64,000 bases of DNA. Source: Pontederia crassipes (taxonomy: Eukaryota; Streptophyta; Magnoliopsida; Commelinales; Pontederiaceae). The stretch lies in assembly GCA_030549335.1 (NCBI GenBank), contig JAUKPH010000018.1, positions 4,836,001-4,900,000 on the forward strand, read 5' to 3'. The notes below the pieces were generated by a model. It was not told where the DNA came from. It made no database searches and worked only from the letters and a program-made list of their open reading frames with translations. A program made the position numbers and the translations under genes. Each line of letters opens with the position of its first letter. Position 1 is the stretch's first letter. Below are positions 1 to 13,024 of the stretch, in pieces.

Positions 1-1727
1 TAATTTGCAGCGCTTGTCATAATTGATTAACATATGGCGTCACCATATTGGTGCTTATGGTTAAAATATTCAATTTTAAACATACCAATTAATGGGCTGC
101 CGAGCTAACAAATTGGATCAAGCCTTGCTATAACTGGATTTTGGGCTCTTACTTGGCCCATGTAACTGGATTTCCATATTTTGCGCTTCACGTGACGTGG
201 TTAATTAGTTCTGTTTCGTAACATCCATATGAAAGGAGTCTTTTGTTTCGTAAGCAGAATGTGACTCTGGGAACAAAGTTCAATATGTCAATATAAAAAT
301 TACAATTGGATTCCAAGTTCGATAACTCATTTAGGTTGGAATTATTTGTTGCTTTTCGGGGAAGCTTGCCACCACATGGGAGTGGCTCTTACCTTGAGGC
401 TATTATTTTCATAAGCTATCATCAGCTCCCTGCCTTAGTTTCATCTCTCTATGATTAAAATTGGATTAAAAGTTTAACGACTTTTGCCTAAGCTAGAATT
501 ATTAGTTGTCAAAATATGAACTAGATCTATCTTCTTACCGGCCCTCACCAATATTGATCCTATCTTGAAAATTGTATATTTAAGATCTTAATACGATTTT
601 AACCGATTCTATATGATCTAATATAATTAATATAATTATTTAAGTATTAATTAAAAATATATTTATGATAAGAAGATTGAATTCATATGAACTTTAATAT
701 ATTTTTCTTCATTTTTAATATGTTTCGATAAAATTTGACTTAAGAATTGACAAAAAATATTTAGTGGGATACAATTTAAATTTTCAAAGTGAAAATTTCT
801 TAAAAAAATATTTACTATTTTTAAATATAATTTTTTTTATTAAGATAACTTACAATTCTTGATCTGATCTTATGATATTCAATTTTATGATCTTCTTCGA
901 TCTTATGTAAGATCTCAATCTTGACAACTTTAACCTTGAGGCAAACCATCATGAGACCCATGCCCTATTCTCACAAGCTTTTACTAATTAATTAAGTGTC
1001 GATTAGATGAAGAGTTATTCTTTTGAAGATAAAGTATTCATAATCTGCAAAATCTCTCATCTTACAGTTTCGTTTTATTTTGTGTTTGATGGAAAATCAA
1101 TTAACTCCATTATCCCTAGTGCATTTATCATATGAGAAAATATTATTAAGATACAGCTAGTGACATACAATTTTAGTCATACATCAAGATGGACTAAATA
1201 ATGGTGTCCTTCTTTGAAATGAGGGACACCCCATTTCTATTTTTTATTCATCAAATAAAAAATATAAATCAGATTAAAAAAACTTTTTAATAAAAACAAT
1301 TAAAAGCATCCATAAAGTTTTAATCTAATGATTAAAAAGATAAAGAACACATTTAAAAGAGGGACATCCCCATTTTATCCAATACATATGACCTCCTATC
1401 ATGTCATTTAACTTTTTGAATATACTTGGAAGGGGGAGAAAAGAGAAATTCCACTTCTAAAGTTAATTACATGACTATAATCAAGATGAGCATTCCAAGA
1501 ACTGCAGAGGGAAGTGGAGATTAAAAAAGCATTTGATATGGGTTTAGGGTTTAAAGTAGATCAATATATTCCCTTGGACGAATTCTTTATAAGTTTACTA
1601 TTCAACCATGTGCTGCCATATAAATACTTCAATTCTTTTATAAAAAATAAATTACTGCGAAAGGTATAAAGTATGGAATTTGAGAACTTTCTTTTTAAAT
1701 CCTAATGAATAATATACAATTCTCTTG
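1..1727. other. AT-rich intergenic DNA, no gene seen
   Basis: No open reading frame with recognisable family motifs, no tRNA-like fold and no clear repeat boundary was found here. The stretch is AT-rich with runs of A and T, as is usual for plant intergenic DNA. It ends at the left target-site duplication of the LINE that follows. Confidence 0.6.
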
Positions 1728-1865
1728 AAGAGTGATTTTTCTTTTGTTGACTTGATGCGGAGGAAATGTCTTCGCCCCTAAACCCCCTGAGCCACGTCTC
1801 CACCCCCTTCCACTGCTCCGATCTCCAAGCTTTCGCTTCCGGAGTGCGCCCATGATCGAGTCGCC

Positions 1866-3525
1866 ATGCCAGCACACCCCCTTGACATTATCACAAACCC
1901 CAATCCAGCAATTTCATTGTTTGTTTCGGAACATCCCTCTCCACCTTCAGCCACAACCAACCCCCCTCTGCAGCGTGTCCACCAAACCAGTACTCTTCCC
2001 CCACGCCTCCCACTCCCTTCTACAAATCAGACTACCCGCCCACAGTCTTGGGCAGATCGTGTAAGAAATAAAAGGATGAGTGCTCCGCCGCTCATCTCTC
2101 CACGTCAGATTCGGGAGTTGGAAGCAAATATAACAGACGAGATTGTTATTTCTTAAGAGGATATCGCAGATTCAACAGCTGAGATCAAGCGATGCTTGCT
2201 GGGAAGGTTCTTGGGTGATTCAGAGGCTATCCTTCGTTTCCGTCAAGCTCTTCCGGAAATCTGGAGAACCAATGTCGTGATCACTGAACTGGGTAACTCG
2301 TATTTCTTATTCTGTTTATCTACTGAAGATATGGCCTTGCAGATACTGACGGCAGGCCCATGGGAGTTTGAGGGACGCATGTTAAACATTGTTTGTGCCC
2401 AACCATTTTTTCGCCCAGATGGTGCCGATGTCCACCTCTTGCCGGTGTGGATTCAAATGCCCAACCTGGCCTTCGAGTTGAGGACTAGACGTGTGGTGGC
2501 AAGGATTGCTGCAGCTTTTGGCACTCCTTTGTGTGTGGAAGAGATACTGAACAACACCTATGTTTCGCCGGTGCGCTTCTGTGTTGAGATTGACACACAG
2601 AAGCCAGTTAAACAAGGAACATGGCTCAGATTACCGAATGGGGATAGGTATTTTCAGTGTGCAATATGAAAATCTGCCGGAATTCTGTTATCGGTGTGGC
2701 ATGGTTGGACATCGCCTGGAGTTATGCCAAACTCGGTGAGGGTCGAACAACGGTGGGGTGGCTCCCTCAGGACATGTTCTTCTCTTTGGGCCTTGGATGA
2801 GGGCGAACCGACCATTACAACCCCCTCACAGGAGAGGTAGTTTTTCCGGCCATGGACGACAGGAGGTGATCGCTGATGAGCGAAGAATGCATAGCAATTT
2901 GGATTTCCAAGTACAGTCGGAGATGGTGGACCAAGATGGCATGTCAGCTCAACCTGTAAGCATCCAAGCGCACGTGGCAAGTCATGAGCACTTAGATCCT
3001 AACCCAAAGGTAAGGATGACCTCCCTGGCTATCCATTGTGATTCAATCTCATTGCAGGCACGATTGTACGGAAAATCTCATGCATTGAATGGAGGGGGGC
3101 GATCGAACGGTCGCCTGCTACCACTGGACACGCAAAGAAATCAGCACCGTACGATTGATACAACCACAACATTTTCACCCAGCACATCCCCACCGAACAA
3201 GACCCCACAAGTGCATCCCACTACGATTACACCACCACCGCTGGATCAAGCCCTAAACGTCACACTCACACCCATTTCCAGGGCAAACCGTAACTCCACT
3301 CTTGTCGGCGCTTCCCCTAGCACAGCTACTCCTCCCCTGCAACATACCCTCTCCCCCTCATACATCCCTGGCCCTATTAGGCCTCATTCCCCCAACTATG
3401 CACCTACTGGAGAAACAATGGACCACAATTTGCTTGTGAATCATATCACAGAACTGCTCCTTGTGTGTGGCAATTCTTCCTCTCCAACGGCATCAACACA
3501 TGGCGGCTCTGAAACGGATATGTAG
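1866..3525 (+). pseudogene. LINE ORF1 (DUF4283 domain plus CCHC zinc knuckle), broken
   Basis: Nucleic-acid-binding ORF1 of the LINE. A first segment (1866-2156) ends in a stop, and the same reading frame continues at 2157-2669 with a DUF4283-type domain (motifs GPWEFEGRML and LPVWIQMPNL). A frame change near 2660 then opens a knuckle with the spacing C-X2-C-X4-H-X4-C at about 2686-2727 (CYRCGMVGHRLELC). A third open segment, 2758-3525, is rich in Pro, Thr and Ser and looks like the usual disordered ORF1 tail. At least one stop and one frameshift separate these parts, so no intact protein is made. In related LINEs ORF1 binds element RNA as part of the RNP. Confidence 0.85.
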
Positions 3526-3752
3526 GTGGAGGACCTTGACATCATACCAATGATTAGATATGAGCAGAAAAAAAAAGGGTCAACAGGCGGCTTCTCCCTC
3601 CACCGGTTCCAAAGCTAAAAAACAAATCAAAGAAGGAGAAAAAACCTGTCGGAAAAGGTAAGCCAAAAACTCATAAGACTTTAGTTACTAATGTTGCTTC
3701 TTCATTCGTGCAGCGATCTAGTGGGGAGGTGGTGGGTCTCGATCTCAACAGA

Positions 3753-4460
3753 TGAAAACAATCTCTTGGATTTGTCGGGGGGCTACGAGAAGTAGAATCC
3801 GGGATCGCCTCGCCGACTTAATTAGGGAAAAATAGCCGGATATCTTAATCTTGCAGGAAACACACACAACGCTCGATACCTCCTCTTTGGTTGCTCGACG
3901 TTTAGGTAACATGTGGAATCATGTGGCTTCACCAGGTACAACCTCCTCGGGGGGAATAATACTAGCCTGGAAACATAATGTTATACAGGTAACTAGAATC
4001 GCAACTTCACCCCAATTTTTGCATGCAGTAGTCTCCGTCGACTCTTTTTCCTTCCTTCTTACATGCATTTATGCTAGTACTTCATCTACTGTTAGAACAA
4101 CCTTATGGCATGACTTAGCTAGGTTACAAATGTCGAATTTTCCATGGGCCAGAATAGGTGATTTTAATTCATATATTAATGCTGAAGACAAAAAGGGAGG
4201 TCGTCCATTCATGCTTACCATATCCATAAAACAATTTAGAGAATTTATTAATACGCAGGGTCTCATAGATATTCCCCTCAATTGAGTCCAATACACTTGG
4301 TGTAATAATAGAAATGGTCTTGCTAGAGTTTAGTGTAGATTAGATCGTATGCTTTTAAATTCACATTGGCTACTAAAATTTCCTGCCCTAAGTCTACATT
4401 CTTTACCTAGATGTGCCTTTGATCATAACCCTATCTTATTCAATTCTAACACTGAGGTGA
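3753..4460 (+). pseudogene. LINE ORF2 N-terminal endonuclease domain (EEP type), broken
   Basis: Apurinic-like endonuclease domain that nicks target DNA to prime reverse transcription. A possible start ATG lies at 3753, followed by a QETH motif (about 3855), a GDFN motif (about 4157-4168) and CAFDHNPI (about 4411-4434) in the place of the usual SDHSP catalytic histidine motif. In-frame stops occur after IREK near 3832, at 4283-4285 and at 4331-4333, so the domain is dead. The longest open piece is 3851-4285. Confidence 0.87.
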
Positions 4461-4603
4461 AAAAATCTCACACTTTTAAATAACAGGCTTTCTGGTTTGA
4501 GTATTCTGAGGCAAGACAAATTGTTCTAGACACATGGAGTTCTAAACGCTCACATGAACCTCTATACAAATCGCTCGAAACTATTAAAAGAAAAACTCTA
4601 TTC

Positions 4604-6265
4604 TTGAACAAGCACAGCTTGGGTAAGTTAGAACAGAAGGTGCAGGAGATCAAAGAACAGATCAACACTCTTGAATTAAAAGATGAAAAAACTGGACTAA
4701 ATGATAAGGAGCTGGGCAAATTGAGATCTCTCTACCACCATCATGCAGCAATTCTCAGACAAATAACACTTAAATGGTGGTCAAAATCTAAGATAAAATG
4801 GATAAATGAGGGAGATAAAAATATAATATTTTTTCACTTGAGCACCATGATTAGATATAAAAATAATCGTATCCAATCCATTGATACTAAAGCAGGGGTC
4901 AAGCTTGAAAATACTCAACAAATTTTAGACACCTTTATTGACCATTATAAAAACTTGTGGAAACCTAACACAACCTCAAATACCATTTGATTCTTGGCCA
5001 AATCTGCCCAAATTAGATTCCACATGGAATGCCTCATTAACAGCACCCATTACTGGCGATGAAATCTATCATAGTCTATGCTCCCTCTCCCCGAGTAAGG
5101 CTCTAGGGCCTGACAGTTTCACCCTTAAATTTTATAAAACATATTGGGATATAATCGGACCTGACATTATTACTGAGATCCAATCCTTCTTTACAATTAA
5201 AAAACTTCCTAGTGATTGGACACAGACTTCTTTGATTTTTATCCCCAAAAATTCATCTCCCTCAAAAGTAACTGATTACAGGCCTATTGCCCTCTGTAAT
5301 ATTTTATATCGAGTCATCTCTAAAACTCTGGCAACAAGATTAAAACCAACTCTGGAAAACTTAATAGACACATGTCAATCTGCTTTTCTCCTTAGAAGGT
5401 CTATCCATGACAATATGTTTTTAGCTCAGGAGGTTGCTCACTCAATGAACAAGGGTAGAAGGAAAAATATGATAATTAAAATAGATATGTCCAAGGCTTT
5501 TGATAGAGTAAATTGGAATGATATAAGAAACGCCCTAAAATGTATGAACTATCCACCAATATTTATTGACTAGATATGATGTGTGTGGAATCTCCACTCT
5601 TTTCTTGTCACATAAATGGCACCTCATCCCAATATTTCCAAGGTCATTGTGGGATCAGATAGAGGGATCCTCTATCTCCATACCTTTTCATTATTGTTAC
5701 CCAGGTCCTCTCCACTTTAATAAATGATGCTACTGCAAATAGATCAATCATTCCCTTTCAGATAAGAAATTTCTCTCTTAGTCACATTATGTATGCTGAT
5801 GACCTACTACTCACTGTAGCTGCCAATATCAAGAACTGTAAGGCATTAGGGAAAATACTCAAGATCTACTATAGTCTCACAAATCAATCGGTGAACCCAC
5901 AGAAATCTGAGCTATACTTACCTAGAGGACTTAATAGTAGAAGAAAGCAGGCTATTATGAATCTCTCCGGTATAAGGAAAGGAACATTCCTATTCCTATA
6001 CTTATGTGCCCTTATTTCAAACAAATACATTATCATTGCTCAACAACAAACACTAGTAGATAAATCTTCCAGTCGCATTGCTGGTTGGAAAACAAACATT
6101 CTTAACATGGCAGGCAAAATGATTCTTATCAAATCAGTAATTAACTCCATCCCAAACCATGCCCTGGGAGCTATGTACATTGCAATGGTCTCCTTGACAC
6201 CTTGGATAAATTGGCTAGGAACTTCTTATGGTCCAAGAGGGATGGTAAAAGAGGAATGCATATGA
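4604..6265 (+). pseudogene. LINE ORF2 reverse transcriptase domain, broken
   Basis: Reverse transcriptase core of the LINE. Visible landmarks are KALGPDSFTLKFYK near 5098-5139 (finger region), DYRPIALCNILYRVISK near 5274-5325, KIDMSKAFDRVNW near 5479-5517 (first catalytic Asp) and YADDLL near 5792-5809 (catalytic Asp pair). A coiled linker precedes it at 4604-4990. The frame shifts near 4940-4990, a stop lies at 5571-5573, and the segment with the GDPLSPYLF-like motif near 5660-5700 is out of frame with its neighbours. This is a dead copy. Confidence 0.88.
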
Positions 6266-7850
6266 TTGCCTGGAACACTGTTCAATTACCTGTGGGTGAA
6301 GGTGGGCTTGGTGTTAGAAACAGCCATTATATTCGCATCGCATTATTAGCTAAAAGAATTTTGTCTCTGCTCAACAATGGTTCTGCTCCTTGGGCAAGTC
6401 TCTTTGTAGCTAAATATGGTAATCCTCATCCTTGATCACATAATCAATCAATTGGGCACCTTTCTTGGTGCTGGCGCATGTTACTTAAGATTCAACAAGA
6501 CATCAGGCTGGGACTTAAGAAATATATTGGAAATGGCTGTACTACTCATGTTACCAATGATCCTTGGATATTCTCAATGCCAATAAACTTAATGCCAACC
6601 TATTTAAACATGGACATTCAATATGACAACATGACTGTAAATGATTTAATGATTAATAATGCATGGAATGTACAATTAGTGAACCTATGTTTTGGACCAT
6701 TGCTTGCTGCTGATATTTTATCGATTTATCTTTCACCTGCTGCCAGGGATGATAGGTGGATTTGGATGCATAGCCCACATGGGGATGCTTGCTCCAAGTC
6801 TGTTTATCACTCTCTATGCCGTCAAGTTGCACCTTCACTGAGGTTAGGAAGGCCTGCCTGGAACTATATCTGGAAGCTCTCAATCCCAAAGCGTATCATA
6901 ATTTTCTTTTGGAAATTAATTCATCATAGGCTTCCCACTCATGATTGGCTAGCACGTTTCAATTTCAACTTTAACCCACTCTATCCTGTTTGTGGTATTG
7001 CACTTGAGACCATTGAGCACCTTTTTTTGCACTGCTCCTTATCAAATAACTTTTGGTCACTTGTTCAGTCACAGTTAAATTATGAGTTCAAGTTCATGCA
7101 ATCGTGGATGAATGGGGATTGGATTATGGAGGGGGATAATCTTACTACTGATTCTAAGCATTCTTTGCATTCTCTCATTGCTTTCTCTCTGTGGGCTTTA
7201 TGGAAAGAAAGAAATGAGACCCAGTTTAGTTCCTGGAGGGCAACCACCTCTGTGCTATGGGAAATAACTTTGGCCTGGTATTCAGAATATGACAGACACC
7301 ACCGTACTGAGGCAATCCACACACTTGCACACTCTAACCCCCGCGACCTTCGGGTTAGTACGTGGGAGCCCCCGCCGCCCCTTGGGTCAAAATCAATTTC
7401 GATGGCTCTTTTTGTCGTCGTACATTGACCGGCGGAGCGGGATTTATTATACGGGATTTTAATGCAAACTTTATCTATGCAGGTGCTCTTCCTTGCAACC
7501 AATCAAGTATACTGCAGATCGAGGCTCTTGGCGCTCTTTGGGGACTAAAGATTGGGAAGGACTTGGGATTTCAAAATGTCATTTTGGAAGTGAATTCTTA
7601 CAATCTGATGGATATCATTACTAGGAAGTGTAAACCTCCATGGAAGCTCTGGTCATTGATTGCAGAAATTCATAATCTATCAAACTTCTTTGTAAACTTT
7701 CAATGTACTTTCTGTCCTAGATATAAGAACAATGCTGCTGACTATATGGCTAAGTTAGGTAGGAAAAGTAGTGAGAACATTTTTTGGGAGACTAACCCTT
7801 CTCAGGGTCTCCAACATCTTTTGTTAATCGACCACGGTGGTCATCTTTAG
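6202..7850 (+). pseudogene. LINE ORF2 C-terminal part: zf-RVT region and RNase H domain, broken
   Basis: Three open segments (6202-6435, 6478-7428, 7362-7850) cover the 3' part of ORF2. The zf-RVT zinc-binding region is seen at about 6868-7060 (WKLSIPKRIIIFFWK, then PVCG and ETIEHLFLHC). The RNase H segment 7362-7850 contains INFDGSF with the first acidic residue, followed by EALGALWGLKIG with the conserved Glu; a late NNAADYMAKLG matches the final helix. One stop near 6433 and a frame change near 7400 break the chain. The end at 7850 is 28 bp before the A-rich tail. Confidence 0.87.
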
Positions 7851-7896
7851 TTAATCAAAGGCATATTTTGTTAAAAAAAAGAGTGATTTTCTTTTT

Positions 7897-8874
7897 AAAC
7901 AAATGATATCCACATTTCAACTTTTCATTTCTCATGAGAATGAAGCAAATCTAGGCCTTTTCATTTTTTATGAATGTTCGGCTTTCAATGTTTGAAAAAT
8001 GATGTCTACTATTCAATCCGTGCAACGTTAATTTTCACTTTTACCAACCCTTCCCAAGGTTACTTTTTACTTTTATCAACTGTGGGCACATGAGTCCACA
8101 AATACTATACAGAGTTACTCTTATTCCAAGCATGGGCTAAAAAAATTTATCCCAGAACATGGTGGCTTTGACCCTGCTGCTGCCCCTAGCCTTTGTTCTA
8201 ATGAGAGCAAGCAAGTTCTAGCAGTCATGAAGAACTAATTTGCTCCATCTTTTTGTTGTTCTCGTCATTATTACAGGTGGGGTCCACATGTAAAAAAAAT
8301 GTTGTTTGGCTACTTGTTCAAGAACAAGACCTTTGTTCCTATTTTATTCTGATACCAAACAATTCCTTTAGTTTTGATCCTGTAACGAAGAGATATCATA
8401 AGCTTATTTTGAGCATACGAAGTACTTAAAGCTCTCTCTCCCTCTCCTGTGGGAAAAACTTTGTTTCTGTATATCTCCAACAGATTCATTTATTGAAGAG
8501 GAGATCATGCATGTTTGTTTTCATTCTAATCAATTCATGGGCTCAAAGTTTATCATTCATGGGAAAACAGGTGGGTTTTTGGATTGGGGTTTAGACAAGA
8601 TATCATAAGAATACTGTGAGACCCTTAATCTCTCAGCATGTGAAACATCTGATTATTGTAATTACTTTGATATCTTTTTTTTCCCCTTTGTCGGTGAAGT
8701 AGATGAGCTCACATGCTTTGTGGCCTTTCTAAAGCTTTCATCAACACAGGTCTTTGCAGACAAAACCTAACAATCTGATAAGAGAGGCATTTATTGTGTC
8801 TTCTAGAGAGAAACAAGAGGGCATGCATCTTGTTATCACGTACAACCATTTCTCATCAACCCCATACTACAAGC
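7897..8874. other. Intergenic DNA, no gene seen
   Basis: No coding region with family motifs and no repeat boundary was identified. Composition is typical AT-rich plant intergenic sequence. Confidence 0.5.
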
Positions 8875-9207
8875 ACTAGGTCTAGGTGTATATAATTATG
8901 CATGTAAACAAACATCCAAATGTCTGCTTTGTTCTGCATTGTCTTGAAACTTTCCCGGTGAGGACACATGCTTCTAGCTTTTATAATACATCAAGTAGCT
9001 GTTTTTTATACGTACTTTCCATCTGAATGCCCCCTTTTATACGACTAGGTCTAGGTGTATATAATTATGCATGTAAACAAACATCCAAATGTATGCTTTG
9101 TTCTGCATTGTCTTGAGACTTTCCCGGTGAGGACACATGCTTCTAGCTTTTATAATACATCAAGTAGCTGTTTTTTATACGTACTTTCCATCTGAATGCC
9201 CCCTTTT
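8875..9207. repeat. Recent tandem duplication, two copies of about 169 bp
   Basis: The segment 8875-9043 is repeated directly at 9044-9207. Both copies start ACTAGGTCTAGGTGTATATA and differ at only two positions that I can see (C/A near 8925 and A/G near 8948 of copy 1), plus the short tail TATACG present only in copy 1. The near identity says the duplication is young. Confidence 0.92.
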
Positions 9208-10535
9208 GACCATGCTTTCCATTTTTTAACTACCCCCCACCCAAGCATCCCTGGTCCTTTGATAATAATAAAAAAACACTAACTTTAGCATTGAGACAGT
9301 GACCATAAAAGTTGTGACAGAGGTCGCCCTTTAATGAGTCGAGAAAAGGTTAATTCTGATTTTCCTTTTTTCTATATGTATTTTTATATTACATATGTAT
9401 ACATACGTATATATATATATATATGTATTTGTATATTACGTTTATGCATGCATATACATTAGACAAGGAAAGATATAAATTGTAACTTGTAGGAACAACC
9501 TCAATTTCAGTCCGCTCACATGTTAGCGTCCGCAAAAGAGGGATATTATTGAAATTAAGATATATACATACAATTTGACATTTATTGTTAAATTATTACA
9601 TGTCATTTGCGTAAAATAAAAGTGAGCATTTTAACATCCAAAGGATATTATCCATTTTTTAAGGAACTTGTGGGATTTTCATAAATTTTATGGTTCTAAA
9701 GCTAACGCGGAATAGTTTCTTTCGCAAGACATGGCACCGTTCATGGATCCAGACCTCAAATTAATCACATAAGTATTAATATTTTTGTCCTCTTCATGTA
9801 TTAATCACATACGTCTCTAACTGTGTTCATTGCCCCTATGCTAAGTTCGTCATTTTTTAATGGAGAAATATATTCAATCTAACATTGCACGTGAAATTCA
9901 TATTTCATTATTTATCTTTTTTTATATACCCACTTAGTATTCAACAGTACTAGCACTTCAATAATTAAAAATTAGAATAAACAGTATAATGATATTCCTT
10001 AACCAAAAAGGCCCTTGGAATTAAACCCGAGTCTAAAAACGATTTTGTGATACAATCCTATGAATAAGATGTGACAAACCGTCCATCTTTTGTATGAAAA
10101 CTCTTTGATTACTTAATGAATATATCCTTCCTTTAAAAAAAAAAAGATGCGACAAACCAAATTTGACTATTATTCATGTTCGATATTGCAACATATTATT
10201 GTTGTTTCCATACGTTCGCAAGTATGATCTCCAAGTGATCTGAAGGAACCTTTATAAGGATTTAGAACACTAGAAAGAAAAGAGAAGATTATGATCTGAC
10301 CTGGTGGTGGAAAAAGGTATGATGTTGCTTTCATGATCAGTGTTTATTCCTCTTAGGAAGTGCCCATGTTGTGCACCCCTTTCCAAAAACAAAAATATCT
10401 TTGATTGATTCCGAAGGACCTTCAGACTTTTTTGGCACTGTCGTTGTCATGATCTCACAGATAGTGACCGATGGATGTTCCCCAATCAAGTGCGCACTAA
10501 GCCGATTCTCTACACCAAGGTAATCATCCTGATTG
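9208..10535. other. Intergenic DNA with short TA microsatellite
   Basis: AT-rich non-coding DNA. A short alternating TA/CA/CG stretch with (AT)n lies at about 9396-9440. I see no gene. Confidence 0.5.
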
Positions 10536-10539
10536 CCAA

Positions 10540-10625
10540 AGAAGCAACAACAACAACAACAATAAAACCTTATCCCACTAGGTGGGATCGGCTACATGGA
10601 TCTTACGACGCCAATTCGTTAGACT
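10540..10625 (-). mobile_element. Au-type SINE tail fragment
   Basis: Starting at a CAACAACAACAACAACAATAAA run, the sequence reads CCTTATCCCACTAGGTGGGATCGGCTACATGGATC. On the minus strand this is the 3' half of an Au-type SINE: TAGCCGAYCCCACCTAGTGGG followed by a TTG repeat tail. It matches the full-length copy at 44135-44309 for about 70 bases and then diverges, so the 5' half is missing or replaced. Confidence 0.75.
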
Positions 10626-10660
10626 TTAAATCAAAACATATTCTAACCATTACATTCTAA

Positions 10661-13001
10661 ATTTAGAATTATAATTGTACCAATCATATACGCGTCATAG
10701 GTTTAATAATAAATCACAATCACAAATTTAAAACCTAATAATCAAAATAAACCTGACACAATGTCAATAGAATGATACATTACACCCATCATTAATACAC
10801 ACACACTTTTTTTTAATTAAATATGTTATCTATTAAAGAGAAAACCATACTGTTTTGGTAGACATGCATTGTTAGTGAGTTAAAAATGAAACTGTTGTAA
10901 TAGTGATATCAGTACACAGCCGGATACCAAACTTATTGCTTTACTAAGTTATACATGCAAGATGTGTAAATAAATAACAAGATACAAACAAATTAAGTAG
11001 ATAATGCAACAATGCAGTTGGATAGATTTGCAAAATAAAATCGTCCAGTAGAGAGAAACATCTGCAAGCTAATCCAGAATCTCTTGATGTTGTGTGCAGA
11101 ACACTACAATTTATGTTGTCATATCTAAGTGGAATTATTAAGCTTCAAGAGTTAACACATGAACAGATGACCAGCAATTATGTCGGAAAAACCATGCATA
11201 TGAGTATATGACAAAAATAACACACGGGAGAAAGAGAGAGCTCGTTTTGCTTGGTCGGTTGCATGCTACTTCTTGTTCTTTTTCTCTCTCTTTTGTTTTT
11301 TATAAGCTTCCCTAAGAAAAAAAAACAAGAATAAATATATAATTCTTTGATTAACTTGATTATTGTTTATGTCCCTATTATATAACCTTAGTAGTTTTCA
11401 TCCAATTTAAAGGTGTTCGTCCTAAAATACCCTCACGACCACTATCTCTTCCTCCACACATAAAAGGTAAATATCTTAATTCGAGATAAATGATCCCATT
11501 TTTTTTATTTTTGTTTACCTCTCTTGAACAACATCCTATTTTCACTTCAATCTCTAAAATAAGTCATTAAATTTACCTTCACTACTTTTTACTGAAACCC
11601 ACAATAAATTTTTTTTCTGTCAATTAATTGTTTATTTAATTATGTTGTTACCCTACATTATCATTTGAAAATAAAAGAAAGATAAGTAAAATAATATGCT
11701 TATCCAATTTTCTTTTACGTTCTAAAAATATATATAATTGGATAAATTAAAATTCGAAAAAAATAACAGAAAATCTATAAAAAAAAGTTTAAGTTCAGAG
11801 GAGATGAACACAAAGCTACAAAAAAGAAAAATGAAATAACTTTTTTTGTTATCTCTTTTATCAGCATGTAATAATTTCATTCTAGCATGAATCACAGAAC
11901 CCTTTTCTCCTTATCCAATGCAACCATAAAAATAAGTCCTTCTTAATACTCAAATAATATTCGAGATCTCGACAGGTGATCTGCCTGGGCGCAGCGAACA
12001 AAAGTTGGCTGCCGCTGCGGGCGCAGCCAGAGCCGCTTGGCTGAGGACCACGTTACAGTAAAAATTATTAATCACTCAATGTCTACGCTGCTCTACACGG
12101 CATCAATTTGCAGGGGAGGAGGGGAAGAAAAGACTGTTTCAGTCAGCAGCGCATTGAGACAAACACTTGGCAGGCGCGCAGACTGGAACAAAAGTTTATA
12201 GATTCAACTCACCAGGATTTCAGACATCCGCATCGGCAGCAAGAAACAAGAGGAATCCCCTCCTAATGCGAACAAAATCGTAGCTTGCGCGGCCAGCCAT
12301 GCAGTCGGATACGGCCACCCTACAGCCACTGCGGCTGCTCCTTCTTCTTCCTTCCCCACTTTTGACTCGTCATCGATCCAGATGGGAATTCCGAGGCGAC
12401 GAGGACCCGTCACATTACACTGCTGCTGCGACAAGAGAGACAGAGAGAGAGAGAGAGAGAGATCACGAGGGAAAGGATGTGGAGGCGAATCCTATACTAC
12501 AGGGGATTAAAAAATTCCCATCTGTTTTGTCCGGGGATTCGGCGTCGTCGGGCCACGGGGAAATTTCCGGCGACGCGTGACGACGGGGTGTCACAGTGAG
12601 CGTGAAAGAGCAGGGAATAAAAAAAAAAGGGACGATTCGATGGGGCGCTGCAGCTTTAAACGTTGTGGGGGGAAAGGAATCTGACGGCTGTTGTTAGAGA
12701 TTGGGAAAGTGACGTTTCGGCTCGCTCGTAGATACCTCATCCTTTCTGTCTCGGAATTTGGCAAATAATTAATTGAGGGTCAAGCTTATGCTTGAAAAAA
12801 ATAATAAAACATCTAGGATAATGTTTAGCGGTTTGATTTTGATGGTCTGATAACTTAATCTTTAACGAAGAGAGATGTTGGGCACTTCATCCTATCCTTT
12901 TGTAATTGTCCAAATGCCTCCAGGTACAAATATTGAGGAGGTTCCTAACTAAAATATAGGATTATTTATTCAAATCTATCGTGAACTATACTGATTTTTC
13001 G
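10661..13001. other. Intergenic DNA with a GC-rich patch at 12.0-12.76 kb
   Basis: Mostly AT-rich. From about 11990 to 12760 the composition turns GC-rich, with a (GA)n run at 12437-12463. Short open frames on both strands here (12299-12580 plus, 12204-12434 minus) have no recognisable domain and biased, simple composition. It could be the remnant of a gene 5' end or promoter. A family A LTR inserted about 250 bp downstream of the patch. No gene is called. Confidence 0.4.
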
Positions 13002-13024
13002 CGTCTTGTAATGTATGCAAAATT

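Larger units (their letters stand above)
1728..7896 (+). mobile_element. LINE (plant L1-like) retrotransposon, near full length, inactive, with TSD
   Basis: Non-LTR retrotransposon on the plus strand. The order of parts is a short GC-rich leader, ORF1 with a DUF4283-type domain and a CCHC zinc knuckle, ORF2 with an endonuclease, reverse transcriptase, a zf-RVT zinc-binding region and an RNase H domain, then an A-rich tail at 7873-7880. A direct repeat AAGAGTGATTTTTCTTTT at 1728-1745 recurs at 7879-7895 with a single T missing; this is the target-site duplication and fixes the element at about 1746-7878. Both ORFs are broken by stops and frameshifts, so the copy cannot move on its own. The plant L1 family is known to carry this C-terminal RNase H. 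Confidence 0.93.

Noticed and set aside
12204-12580. A small gene in the GC-rich patch
   Set aside because: Open frames overlap on both strands, have simple composition, and lack any known motif or splice context.
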